Shown: positions 16,878 to 25,208 of the stretch, in pieces
Position numbering within the stretch: the stretch's first letter is position 1
Layout: every line of letters starts with the position of its first letter
NCBI RefSeq assembly: GCF_001517915.1
Contig: NZ_LOQI01000009.1
Location: 1 to 38,733 of the forward strand
Source: Oceanivirga salmonicida
GTDB lineage: Bacteria > Fusobacteriota > Fusobacteriia > Fusobacteriales > Leptotrichiaceae
Direction: 5' to 3'
DNA: 38,733 nucleotides
Position numbers and translations under genes: made by a program
Notes under the pieces: model-generated
Seen by the model: only the letters and a program-made list of their open reading frames with translations
The model's database searches: none
Told to the model about the DNA's origin: nothing

Positions 16878-16955
16878 ATTAAATTAATAATGTAAATTAA
16901 TAATGCAAGTTAATAATATAAACTAATAGTGTAAATTAATAATGTAAGTTAATAT
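16878..16955 (+). repeat. Six imperfect tandem copies of a 13-bp unit upstream of paralog 3
   Basis: The unit TGTAAATTAATAA occurs exactly at 16891-16903 and 16930-16942. Variants fill 16904-16916, 16917-16929 and 16943-16955 (one to four changes each), and a first copy at 16878-16890 differs at the start. The array ends about four bases before the AAAAGGAG of the third binding-protein gene. It is too short and lacks spacers to be CRISPR. Copy-number change would alter promoter spacing or leader length. Confidence 0.85.
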
Positions 16956-16971
16956 AAAAGGAGAAATAAAT

Positions 16972-18762
16972 ATGAAAAAAAATTTATTAAAAGGACTAAC
17001 AGGTTTACTGTTATGCTCACTTATTGCCTGTGGACCAGGTGAAAGAAGAAAAGCAACGACAACAGATAAATCGTTATTTCCAATAGAATATGTTTCAGAT
17101 AAAGAAACGATAAACGGTGGGACTGCTAAAATAGCTGTAGTTAGTGAACAACCATTTAAAGGAGTACTATTAACTCCTTTATATCAAGATGCAAATGATT
17201 TTATATTCTTAGAACCAATTGCACCAAATCTATTTTGGTCTGACGGAGATTTTAATGTTATAGATGGTGGAATACTTAATCTTAAATTTGATGCCGACAA
17301 TAAAGTTATAACTGTTAAAATAGCAGACGGAGCTAAATGGGAAGATGGACAACCTGTAACTGCAGATGACTATATTTATAGTTATGAAATTGTAGGGAAC
17401 AAAGATTATACAGGTATTAGATATGATGATGGATTTAGAAATGTAGTGGGTATGGAAGAATACCATAAAGGAAAAGCAAAAACTATAACAGGGCTTGAAA
17501 AAGTAAGTGATAATGAAATAAAAATTCATGTTAAAGAAGCTAAGCCTACAATACTATTAGGAGAAGGTGGAGTATCATCATTTTTAGTACCTAAGCATTA
17601 TTTAAAAGATATACCTATAAAAGATTTAGAACAATCTAATAAAGTTAGATTAAAACCATTATCATATGGACCATATAAGATAAGTCAAATTATACCGGGA
17701 GAAAGTATAGAATATACAGTAAACGAAAATTACTATAATAAAGCAAATATGCCAAAGGTAGAAAAATTAGTAATAAAGATTTTACCAACAAGCTCTCTTA
17801 TCTCATCTATGAGAAATGGAGAATATGATATATATAGACAAGTTTTAGCAGATACATATAAAGGGTACAAAGATCTTGATAATATAGCAGTTGTGGGAAG
17901 ACAAGCATTATATTATCAATATTTAGGATTTAATTTAGGACATTGGGATAATGAAAAGAAAATTGGAGTAGTAGATCCAGATAAGAAAATGTCAGATATA
18001 AGATTAAGAAAAGCAATGGCTTATGCTATGAATATGGATGAAGTTGCAACTCAATTTTATGATGGATTAAGAGAAAAAGCAAATTCGCCTATACCGCCAG
18101 TATTTTCTAAATATCATGATGCAAAACCTAGATATGAATATAATGTAGAAAAAGCAAATGCTTTATTAGATGAAGCAGGTTATAAAGATATAGATGGAGA
18201 TGGAATAAGAGAAGATAAAGATGGAAAACCTTTTGTAATTTATATGGCTTTCCCAGCATATGATATAGCACAAGAATTATCACAACAATATATACAATAT
18301 TGGGCAAAGGTTGGATTAAAAGTAGAACTTGCAACAGGTAGATTAATGGGTTCTAATTTCTTCCCAACTATAGAATCTAATAAGGGTTATGACATTTTCG
18401 TTGCAGCTTGGAATGTAGGAACTGCACTTGAATTAAGTGGATTATATGGTAAAACAGCTAAATTTAATCATACTCGTATGTCAAGTGATAAAAATGAAGA
18501 ATTACTTCTAAAGACTAATTCATTAGAAGCGATTAAAGACCCAGAATATAAAGTGAAGGCTATAAGAGAATGGGAAGAAAATTATATGGAAAATGTACTA
18601 GGATTTTTACCAATATTATTTAAATATGAATTATTCCCAGTAAATAAGAGATTAAATGGTTATAATGTAAATCATGATAGTAGAGAATCATCAAAATATG
18701 CAGATGGATTAACATTTACAGGTGGATTAACACAAAAAGAACCATTAGCAGCAACTAAATAA
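16972..18762 (+). CDS. Peptide-binding lipoprotein, paralog 3 (SBP family 5)
   Basis: The third receptor, 596 residues, lipobox LIAC with C20 and the shared CGPGERRKA start. It is the most divergent of the three: EIVGNKDYTG replaces ELIGHKDYTG, the pocket region has SMRNGEYDIYRQVLADTYKGYKDL, and the C-terminus carries an insertion (FTGGLTQKEPLAATK). SBP_bac_5 blocks WEDGQPVTADDYIY, LKPLSYGPYKISQ, DIRLRKAMAYAMN and DIDGDGIRE are intact. It lies behind a terminator and a 13-bp tandem array, so it may be expressed separately from paralogs 1 and 2. A strong terminator follows. Confidence 0.92.
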   Translation: MKKNLLKGLTGLLLCSLIACGPGERRKATTTDKSLFPIEYVSDKETINGGTAKIAVVSEQPFKGVLLTPLYQDANDFIFLEPIAPNLFWSDGDFNVIDGGILNLKFDADNKVITVKIADGAKWEDGQPVTADDYIYSYEIVGNKDYTGIRYDDGFRNVVGMEEYHKGKAKTITGLEKVSDNEIKIHVKEAKPTILLGEGGVSSFLVPKHYLKDIPIKDLEQSNKVRLKPLSYGPYKISQIIPGESIEYTVNENYYNKANMPKVEKLVIKILPTSSLISSMRNGEYDIYRQVLADTYKGYKDLDNIAVVGRQALYYQYLGFNLGHWDNEKKIGVVDPDKKMSDIRLRKAMAYAMNMDEVATQFYDGLREKANSPIPPVFSKYHDAKPRYEYNVEKANALLDEAGYKDIDGDGIREDKDGKPFVIYMAFPAYDIAQELSQQYIQYWAKVGLKVELATGRLMGSNFFPTIESNKGYDIFVAAWNVGTALELSGLYGKTAKFNHTRMSSDKNEELLLKTNSLEAIKDPEYKVKAIREWEENYMENVLGFLPILFKYELFPVNKRLNGYNVNHDSRESSKYADGLTFTGGLTQKEPLAATK

Positions 18763-18775
18763 AATAATTAAATAT

Positions 18776-18803
18776 AAGTGTAGGCGAGAGTCTACACTTT
18801 TTA
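18776..18803 (+). terminator. Rho-independent terminator after paralog 3
   Basis: AAGTGTAG (18776-18783) and CTACACTT (18792-18799) form a perfect 8-bp stem around an 8-base loop, followed by TTTTTAC. It closes the peptide-transport block before the peptidase gene. Confidence 0.8.
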
Positions 18804-18882
18804 CTTATTTTTATGTATTGCAGAATATAATTATAAAGTTATAATAAAATTAAGAATAAAAGTCAAGGTGAAAGGAGATTAT

Positions 18883-21315
18883 ATGAAAAAGATAAAACTA
18901 TTTTTATTATCTTTCTTATTAATTTTAGTTTCTTGCGTTTATAGTAATGATGGAATTATAAATTCAACTAATAATAGTATGAATAAGCATATGGTTGTTA
19001 CAGGTGAAATATTATCAAAACATTTAAATGCAGAAATAGATAATGTTTTATTAAAAAAAGAGTTAACAAATCAAGAACTTGTTAGAGAATTACTATTATG
19101 GGCAGGGGTTAAAAAAGATCATATATCAAATTATCCTGATGATTCTAATAGTTATGCTAAAAGTTTAGGAATGACAAATGATATTGAAAACTATAATCCT
19201 ACAGCATTAAGTACAAAAGAAAATTTAATTAAAATGTTAAAAGTAGCTAAAATTTTACATGAATCATATCATGTTAAAAAGAAAACCCCCTTATTTTTAA
19301 ATGGTATGGCTCAACCAATATTTCCTTATACAACAGGGGCTGTAGAAAAAGGTTATTCAAATGAAAATAGTGATATTATACGTTATATTGTATACGTAGA
19401 AACTGATTATGATACTGATGGAGATGGGAAATTAGATTTGATTAAAACTTTAGTACAAATTCCAAGAGCAGTTATGAATGGAGATTATAAGGCAGCAACT
19501 ATTTTTGATGCTAGACCATATATTACAGGTACTACTGAACAATATAATATAGATAAAGTATTTCCAAAAGGCGGAAGTTATGATATGTCAAAACTATATT
19601 CTAAACCTAAAAAACGTAAAATTAAAGGTAAAATATCAACACAAGAATTAGCTAAAAAAGCAATATCATCAGAATGGTATTATAAGAGTCCATATGAATC
19701 GACTAAAGATAATCCTTTTTATTCTTATGAAAATCTAACTTGGTATGATTATTATCTAGTTCGTGGGTTTGCAGTAGTTACAAGTGCTGGTCTTGGTACT
19801 CGTGGTTCAGAAGGATTTGAAACAGTAGGGTCAGATTTAGAAATTTCTGCTTTCAAAAATATTATTGAATGGTTAACTGGTAATCGTGTTGCATATACTG
19901 ATAAAACAAGTAATATAGAAATTAAAGCAGATTGGTCAAATGGAAAAGTTGGAATGACAGGGCGTTCATATTCAGGAACTACTCCATTTGGAGTTGCTAG
20001 AACAGGTGTAAAAGGTTTAGAAACAATAGTTCCAGTTGCAGGAATTGCAAGTTATTATGAATACATGAATAGTCAAGGAACTCCACTTGCAGATAGTCCA
20101 TATGATGAATTAAATTATTTAGCACTTTATTGTGCAGGTAGATATATAGATAAAGAAGATTGGAATAAAATTTCTAAAAATTATGGTAACTATTTACATC
20201 AATTGAGAAAAGATCAAAAAAAATATGGAAGTAATTATAGTGAAGTATGGGAAAATAGAGACTATACACTTAATGCTGATAAAATTAAAGTAAGTGCATT
20301 AATAGTTCATGGTTTAAATGATTATAATGTACGTACTAAACAATTTGAGTTAATGTTTAAAACTTTTAAAAAACAAAATCAAAATGTTAAATTAATATTG
20401 CATCAAGGGGCTCATATTACACCAGCATATATTTCACATAAATATGCTGTTCCAATTAATGGAGAATTTTATGAAGATATTTTAAATCGTTGGTTTTCAC
20501 ATTATTTATATGGCGTTAAAAATAATGTAAATAATATGCCTGAAGTTATAGCACAAAGTAATGAAAATCCAGATGAGTGGTATGAATATGTTAGTTGGGA
20601 TACATTAAATTCATTAATTATAAAAGCAAAATCAGATAAAAATAAAATAGTAATAAATAGTAATTATAAAAAAGCTAGAATTAATGATAAAAAACGAGAA
20701 GAAACTTTAATAAAGAAATCTACAACTGCTAGTGCAACTTATGTAACTAATATTGATAAAGATATTATGATAAAAGGATCAGTATTAGTGTCATTTAAAG
20801 CAGCACTTAATAAAGCTAAAAAAACTGATAACCTACCAATAAGTGTATTATTAGTAGATGTTGCAGAAAAAGATTTTCCAGTATTTAATTTGGAAAAGGA
20901 TTCAGCATATGTAAATAAGAAAACTATTAAAGAAAAAGGAGTATGGATAGGTTCAGGAGTAGAAAATTTAGATTTAAAGCAATTTAAAACTACAAACGCA
21001 AAATATAAAGTTATAGCAAAAGGATGGATAAATTTGGCAAATCCAGAATCAGGTTTTGAATCAATAACTGCAAAAAATTCTATAGTACCTAAAGTTGGAG
21101 AATACCATAATTATAATCTATATCTTCAACCTAATGTATATAAGATTAAAGCAGGGCATAAATTAGTATTGGTAATTACAGCTTATGATTCAGATTTAGT
21201 TGAAAATAAAAATGAATATGGAATAAGTTTTAACACAAATTCTATTACAATGAAAGTTCCTATTGTAGGGGAGTCAATGGAAGCAACTGCAAAATATATT
21301 CCAATCAAAAAATAA
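18883..21315 (+). CDS. Xaa-Pro dipeptidyl-peptidase-like lipoprotein (S15/PepX family)
   Basis: PepX-family serine peptidases release Xaa-Pro dipeptides from the N-terminus of proline-containing peptides. The ATG at 18883 is chosen over an in-frame GTG at 18868 because AAAGGAG lies between them. The first 20 residues form a lipoprotein signal with lipobox LVSC, so the 810-residue protein should be exported and lipid-anchored; characterised lactic-acid-bacterial PepX is cytosolic and lacks this. A helical N-terminal region precedes the core block VETDYDTDGDGKLDLIKTLVQ. The nucleophile motif is GRSYSG with S362; D480 (HGLNDYN) and H511 (QGAHIT) complete a triad with spacing close to Lactococcus PepX. 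The C-terminal 230 residues match the PepX galactose-binding-like domain. It sits beside a peptide importer, consistent with peptide scavenging. Confidence 0.88.
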   Translation: MKKIKLFLLSFLLILVSCVYSNDGIINSTNNSMNKHMVVTGEILSKHLNAEIDNVLLKKELTNQELVRELLLWAGVKKDHISNYPDDSNSYAKSLGMTNDIENYNPTALSTKENLIKMLKVAKILHESYHVKKKTPLFLNGMAQPIFPYTTGAVEKGYSNENSDIIRYIVYVETDYDTDGDGKLDLIKTLVQIPRAVMNGDYKAATIFDARPYITGTTEQYNIDKVFPKGGSYDMSKLYSKPKKRKIKGKISTQELAKKAISSEWYYKSPYESTKDNPFYSYENLTWYDYYLVRGFAVVTSAGLGTRGSEGFETVGSDLEISAFKNIIEWLTGNRVAYTDKTSNIEIKADWSNGKVGMTGRSYSGTTPFGVARTGVKGLETIVPVAGIASYYEYMNSQGTPLADSPYDELNYLALYCAGRYIDKEDWNKISKNYGNYLHQLRKDQKKYGSNYSEVWENRDYTLNADKIKVSALIVHGLNDYNVRTKQFELMFKTFKKQNQNVKLILHQGAHITPAYISHKYAVPINGEFYEDILNRWFSHYLYGVKNNVNNMPEVIAQSNENPDEWYEYVSWDTLNSLIIKAKSDKNKIVINSNYKKARINDKKREETLIKKSTTASATYVTNIDKDIMIKGSVLVSFKAALNKAKKTDNLPISVLLVDVAEKDFPVFNLEKDSAYVNKKTIKEKGVWIGSGVENLDLKQFKTTNAKYKVIAKGWINLANPESGFESITAKNSIVPKVGEYHNYNLYLQPNVYKIKAGHKLVLVITAYDSDLVENKNEYGISFNTNSITMKVPIVGESMEATAKYIPIKK

Positions 21316-21325
21316 TATAAACGAG

Positions 21326-21362
21326 AAAACATATACTTAAAATACATAGGTATATGTTTTTT
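21326..21362 (+). terminator. Rho-independent terminator after the PepX-like gene
   Basis: AAAACATATAC (21326-21336) and GTATATGTTTT (21350-21360) form a perfect 11-bp stem with a 13-base loop and end in TTTTTT. Confidence 0.75.
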
Positions 21363-21375
21363 AATGAAGCAAAAA

Positions 21376-21404
21376 TTGACAAAAATTTTAAAAATTGTTA
21401 AAAT
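21376..21404 (+). promoter_or_regulatory. Promoter of the lysine riboswitch transcript
   Basis: TTGACA (21376-21381), 17 bases, then TAAAAT (21399-21404). The predicted start at about 21411 coincides with the 5' edge of the riboswitch aptamer, so aptamer and promoter are placed as expected for a dedicated leader. Confidence 0.65.
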
Positions 21405-21410
21405 AATTAA

Positions 21411-21628
21411 TATAAGGTAGAGGCGCAGTATTAAATAGTAAATTGTGGAGATGACAATCAGTGAAACAATTAAAAGGTAATATTGCCGAAATGATAAATA
21501 TGTTAAGTTTATTGTTGGGTATATAGATAATATCTATATAACTGTCATTATGAAAATAATGGTGAGCTATCCGTGAAATTGAATATAGTATATTTTTTTA
21601 CACTGGTAGCTAATCTATCAGTTTTTTA
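21411..21628 (+). promoter_or_regulatory. Lysine riboswitch (L-box) with antiterminator and terminator
   Basis: Conserved L-box segments appear in order: GGTAGAGGCGC (21416-21426), AGTA, GGAGATGAC, GTGAAAC, GGTAATATTGCCGAA, GTTGGGTAT, CTGTCAT and GGTGAGCTATCC (21561-21572). P1 pairs GGTAG (21416-21420) with CTATC (21567-21571). The terminator is ACTGGTAG (21602-21609)/CTATCAGT (21615-21622) followed by TTTTTT. An antiterminator can form between AGCTATCCGTG (21565-21575) and CACTGGTAGCT (21601-21611) with one mismatch and one G-U, excluding both P1 and the terminator. The predicted logic is lysine bound, P1 formed, transcription stopped; lysine scarce, transporter expressed. Confidence 0.85.
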
Positions 21629-21655
21629 TTATTAAAATTATGGAGAGGATTAGCG

Positions 21656-23233
21656 ATGAAATTAAAAAAATTAATGTTTACAGTTTTAACATTTTTGGTA
21701 AGTATGGTATTTTCAAATATAGTATTTGCAGATGAAAATGTATCAAATAAAAATGTATTAAGAGTAGGAATGGAAGTAGGTTATGCACCATTTAATTGGT
21801 ATCAAACAACTGATGAAAATGGAGCAGTTAAAATATCTACGGGCTTTGCTAATGGTTATGATGTACAAATTGCAAAATTAATAGCAAAAGAATTAAATAG
21901 AGAATTAGTAATAGTTCCTAGTGATTGGGATTCACTATTAGGACCAGCACTTAATTCAAATAAAATAGATTTAGTAATAGCTGGTATGTCGCCAACTAAT
22001 GAGAGAAAAAAGAGTTTAGATTTTTCTAATTCATATTACGAATCTGATGTATTACTAGTTGTAAAAAAAGATAGTCCATATGTTAATGGAAAAACAAAAA
22101 AAGATTTTAAAAATGCTAGAATAACAGGACAATTAAATACATTGCACTATGATTTAATAGACCAACTAGAGGGTGTAGATAAAAAGATTGCTATTGAAAA
22201 TTTTCCAGCTATGCAAGTAGCACTTAATTCAAATAAGATAGATGCTTATGTTGCAGAAAAGCCAACAGCCATATCAGTAAGTTTTTCAAATCCTAATATG
22301 ACATATATAGAATTTAGTGATGGCGGATTTGACTTTGATAGAAGTGAATTTGATGTATCAATAGCAGCAAAAAAAGGTGAAACTAAATTAATAGATGAAG
22401 TTAATTTAGCATTATCAAAAATTAATAAAAACACTAGAGAAAAATTAATGAGAGAAGCAATTGCTAATCAACCAGTTTCAAATAAAAATTCTGATGGAAA
22501 TTTTAATGAAACTACATTTTTAGGTAGAACAAAACAAATTTTAAATGAGTATGGTGTGAAATATTTATACGGAACTTGGACAACTATATATTTAGCAGTA
22601 ATTGGAACTTTTGTAGGTTCATTGATAGGTATAGTTATAGCCATAGTTAATACTACTGATATATCTGATAAGAGAAAAAAAATGCATAATATATTTTATT
22701 ATATATTAAAGAAAATAAATTATGTTTATATATTAGTATTTAGGGGAACTCCTATGATAGTTCAAGCCATGATATTTTATTATGGTATAGGACAAGTATT
22801 TAATATAAATTTAAGTCCAATAGTAGCAGCACTTATAATTATCTCAATCAACACAGGGGCGTATATTTCGGAAATTTTCAGAGGTGGTATAGAAAGTATA
22901 GATAAAGGTCAATATGACGCAACAGAGGCGTTAGGATTTACTCATAAGCAGGCTATGCGGTATGTAATAATACCCCAAGCCATAAAAAATGTATTACCAA
23001 GTATAGGAAATGAATTTATAATCAATATAAAAGATTCAGCAGTTTTATTTGCAATAGGTGTAACAGAACTATATACAGTTTCAAAACAAATTGCAGGAAC
23101 TAATTTTAGATATTATGAAGTCTTTATAATCACTTGTTCAATTTACTTTGTATTAACAACAGTATGTAGTAGACTTTTAAAAATATTAGAAAAAAAATTA
23201 GCAGGCGATAGTTCTTATGAGATAGTGGAGTAG
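21656..23233 (+). CDS. Amino-acid ABC importer, binding protein fused to permease (probable lysine)
   Basis: A single 525-residue chain combines receptor and channel. Residues 1-25 are a signal segment (FSNIVFADE). Residues about 34-270 form an SBP_bac_3 domain with LRVGMEVGYAPFNW, GYDVQIAKLIAKEL, DLVIAGMSPTNERKKSLDFS and the expected acidic-arginine contacts. From about 300 a polar-amino-acid permease follows: YLYGTWTTIYLAVIGT, VFRGTPMIVQAMIFYYG, INTGAYISEIFRGGIESIDKGQYDATEALGFTHKQAMRYVIIPQA (EAA loop), IIN-IKDSAVLF. Such fusions are known in Gram-positive and related bacteria. The lysine riboswitch upstream makes lysine the best candidate substrate; the name is therefore from context. The ATG follows GGAGAGG by about ten bases. 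Confidence 0.9.
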   Translation: MKLKKLMFTVLTFLVSMVFSNIVFADENVSNKNVLRVGMEVGYAPFNWYQTTDENGAVKISTGFANGYDVQIAKLIAKELNRELVIVPSDWDSLLGPALNSNKIDLVIAGMSPTNERKKSLDFSNSYYESDVLLVVKKDSPYVNGKTKKDFKNARITGQLNTLHYDLIDQLEGVDKKIAIENFPAMQVALNSNKIDAYVAEKPTAISVSFSNPNMTYIEFSDGGFDFDRSEFDVSIAAKKGETKLIDEVNLALSKINKNTREKLMREAIANQPVSNKNSDGNFNETTFLGRTKQILNEYGVKYLYGTWTTIYLAVIGTFVGSLIGIVIAIVNTTDISDKRKKMHNIFYYILKKINYVYILVFRGTPMIVQAMIFYYGIGQVFNINLSPIVAALIIISINTGAYISEIFRGGIESIDKGQYDATEALGFTHKQAMRYVIIPQAIKNVLPSIGNEFIINIKDSAVLFAIGVTELYTVSKQIAGTNFRYYEVFIITCSIYFVLTTVCSRLLKILEKKLAGDSSYEIVE

Positions 23234-23241
23234 TGATAAAA

Positions 23242-23967
23242 ATGAAAGAAATATTAAAAATAGAAAATTTAACAAAAGTATATGGAAATAATACTATACT
23301 AGATGGTATAAATTTAAGTATAAGTGAAAATGAAGTGGTAAGTATAATAGGGTCATCTGGGTCAGGTAAATCAACTTTATTAAGGTGTGTAAATTTATTG
23401 GAAGAACCAACAAGTGCAAAAATATATTTTCATGGGAAAGATATATTAACTGGGAATATAAAAAAAGAAGTCTATAGACAAAAAGTAGGCATGGTGTTTC
23501 AAAATTTTAACTTATTTGATAATTTAACAGTAATAGAAAATTGTACTATAGCACCTATAAAAATACTAGGAGAAGATAAGCATACAGCTCATGATAAGGC
23601 AATAAAATATTTAGAAAAAGTAGGTATGGAAAAATATATAAATGCTAGACCTAGTCAATTATCTGGTGGACAAAAACAAAGAGTAGCAATAGCAAGAGCA
23701 ATGTGTATGGAACCAGAAATATTATTATTTGATGAACCAACTTCAGCACTAGACCCAGAAATGGTAGGAGAAGTGTTAAAAACTATGACAGATTTGGCAA
23801 AAGAAGGTATGACTATGTTAGTTGTAACACATGAAATGAGTTTTGCAAAAGATGTATCAACTAGAGTAATATTTTTAGATAAAGGGAAAGTTTTAGCAGA
23901 TGATAATCCTAAAAATTTCTTTGAAAATCAAGAAAATGAGAGAATAAGTAGTTTTATAAACTCTTAA
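23242..23967 (+). CDS. Amino-acid ABC importer ATPase (probable lysine)
   Basis: The ATPase partner of the preceding fusion, of the GlnQ/HisP type. Walker A GSSGSGKST, Q-loop MVFQNFNLFDNLTV, signature LSGGQKQRVAIARAM, Walker B ILLFDEPTSALDPE and H-loop VTHEMSF are all intact. The ATG at 23242 is preferred: it has GGAG 11 bases upstream, whereas an in-frame GTG at 23233 overlaps the previous stop and lies only two bases from that site. The resulting 241 residues match the family (about 240). A compact terminator begins directly after the stop, ending the lysine-controlled operon. Confidence 0.92.
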   Translation: MKEILKIENLTKVYGNNTILDGINLSISENEVVSIIGSSGSGKSTLLRCVNLLEEPTSAKIYFHGKDILTGNIKKEVYRQKVGMVFQNFNLFDNLTVIENCTIAPIKILGEDKHTAHDKAIKYLEKVGMEKYINARPSQLSGGQKQRVAIARAMCMEPEILLFDEPTSALDPEMVGEVLKTMTDLAKEGMTMLVVTHEMSFAKDVSTRVIFLDKGKVLADDNPKNFFENQENERISSFINS

Positions 23968-23987
23968 AAAAATAGATACTATTTTTG
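23968..23987 (+). terminator. Terminator after the lysine importer ATPase gene
   Basis: AAAAATAG (23968-23975) and CTATTTTT (23979-23986) form an 8-bp stem with a 3-base loop immediately after the TAA. The right arm itself supplies the T-run. Confidence 0.6.
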
Positions 23988-24012
23988 AAAATCGTTTACA
24001 TTTTAAATTTTA

Positions 24013-24041
24013 TTGATAAATAATTTTAAATTATGTATAAT
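24013..24041 (+). promoter_or_regulatory. Promoter of the M24 aminopeptidase gene
   Basis: TTGATA (24013-24018), 17 bases, TATAAT (24036-24041). An upstream in-frame ATG at 24033 would lie inside this -10 box, which supports translation starting at 24066 instead. Confidence 0.65.
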
Positions 24042-24065
24042 GTAAGGCATAAGGGAGTGATTTTA

Positions 24066-25142
24066 ATGGACAAAGAAAGAAAAATTTTAGAAAAATTAGG
24101 TATAGATGCCTTATTTTTAACAGATTATTTTAACAAAAGATATTTTACAGGATTTACAGGTACTACAGGACAAGCATTAGCAACAAAGGAAATTAAATAT
24201 TTTTACTCAGATTTTAGATATATAGAACAAGCGACTGAGCAAACAAAACCTTATGGCTATGAATTTTATAAAATAGATAGAAGAGCAATAGATATATTAA
24301 TAGACCATATTAAAAAACATAATATAAAAAGATTGGGATTTGATGATATGGCTATGACAGTTTCAGAATACAATATGTATAAAGAAGCATTTAAAGGTGT
24401 TGAATTAGTGCCAGCAAGTGCTGAAATGTTAGAAGCAAGAAAAATAAAATCACAAGAAGAAATAGAAAATTTAAGAATGGCAGCAAAAATAACTGATATT
24501 GCTTTTAAAGAAACTTTAAAAATAATAAAAGAAGGAATTACTGAAAGAGAAATAGCAGCCCATCTTGAATATATACAAAGATTAAATGGTGCTGATGATA
24601 AATCTTTTGAAACTATTGTTGCATCAGGTCATAGATCATCTATGCCACATGGTGTTGCAAGTGATAAAAAAATTAAGAAAAATGAATTAATAACTATGGA
24701 CTTTGGTTGTTACTATAATGGTTATGCATCAGATATGACAAGAACAGTATTCTTTGGAGATAAAATAAGTGATGATGAAAAAAGAATATATGATTTAGTA
24801 TATGAAGGACAGAGCTTAGGTATAGAAATGATAAAACCAGGTGTTATTGGAAAAAATGTAGACCAAGCAGTAAGAGATTATTTTGATGAAAATGGAAATA
24901 TGTCTAAATATTTTGGACATAGTTTAGGTCATAGTTTTGGGTTAGAAGTACATGAAGCACCATATTGTTCTAAAATAGGAGATGAAGCATTAAAGGTAAA
25001 TCAAGTTATGACAGTAGAACCAGGATTATATATTGAAGGTAAATATGGAGTAAGAATAGAAGATGATTTATTAGTAACTGAAAATGGTTATGAGTTATTA
25101 ACTAAATCTCCAAGAGAACTTATAATAATAAAACCAGAATAA
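24066..25142 (+). CDS. M24 metallopeptidase, Xaa-Pro aminopeptidase type
   Basis: A cytosolic pita-bread metallopeptidase of the PepP/PepQ group, expected to remove residues N-terminal to proline. The N-terminal creatinase-like domain (about 1-125) is followed by the catalytic domain. The two-metal ligand set is complete: D212 (MDFGC), D223 (ASDMTRT), H289 (in GHSLGHSFGLEVHE), E318 (VEPG) and E332 (RIEDD). The start at 24066 has AAGGGAG eight bases upstream and gives 358 residues, normal for short bacterial Xaa-Pro aminopeptidases. No signal peptide is visible, so it would act on imported peptides. It has its own promoter and terminator. Confidence 0.92.
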   Translation: MDKERKILEKLGIDALFLTDYFNKRYFTGFTGTTGQALATKEIKYFYSDFRYIEQATEQTKPYGYEFYKIDRRAIDILIDHIKKHNIKRLGFDDMAMTVSEYNMYKEAFKGVELVPASAEMLEARKIKSQEEIENLRMAAKITDIAFKETLKIIKEGITEREIAAHLEYIQRLNGADDKSFETIVASGHRSSMPHGVASDKKIKKNELITMDFGCYYNGYASDMTRTVFFGDKISDDEKRIYDLVYEGQSLGIEMIKPGVIGKNVDQAVRDYFDENGNMSKYFGHSLGHSFGLEVHEAPYCSKIGDEALKVNQVMTVEPGLYIEGKYGVRIEDDLLVTENGYELLTKSPRELIIIKPE

Positions 25143-25154
25143 AAGAATAAGAGT

Positions 25155-25197
25155 AAAAAAAATCAATAAATTAAAAAAAGATTGATTTTTTTTTATT
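25155..25197. terminator. Bidirectional terminator between convergent genes
   Basis: An A-run plus ATCAAT (to 25166) and ATTGAT (25181-25186) plus nine T residues form a long AT-rich stem. It lies between the rightward M24 gene and the leftward acetyltransferase gene, and with A and T runs on both sides it can serve both strands. Confidence 0.65.
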
Positions 25198-25208
25198 TAA
25201 ATAAATAG

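Noticed and set aside
16878-16955. CRISPR-like or iteron array
   Set aside because: The units are 13 bp, contiguous, without spacers, imperfect and next to no cas or replication gene.
13053-18762. Three receptor genes as an assembly duplication artefact
   Set aside because: The copies differ throughout in sequence and length and have unrelated intergenic regions.
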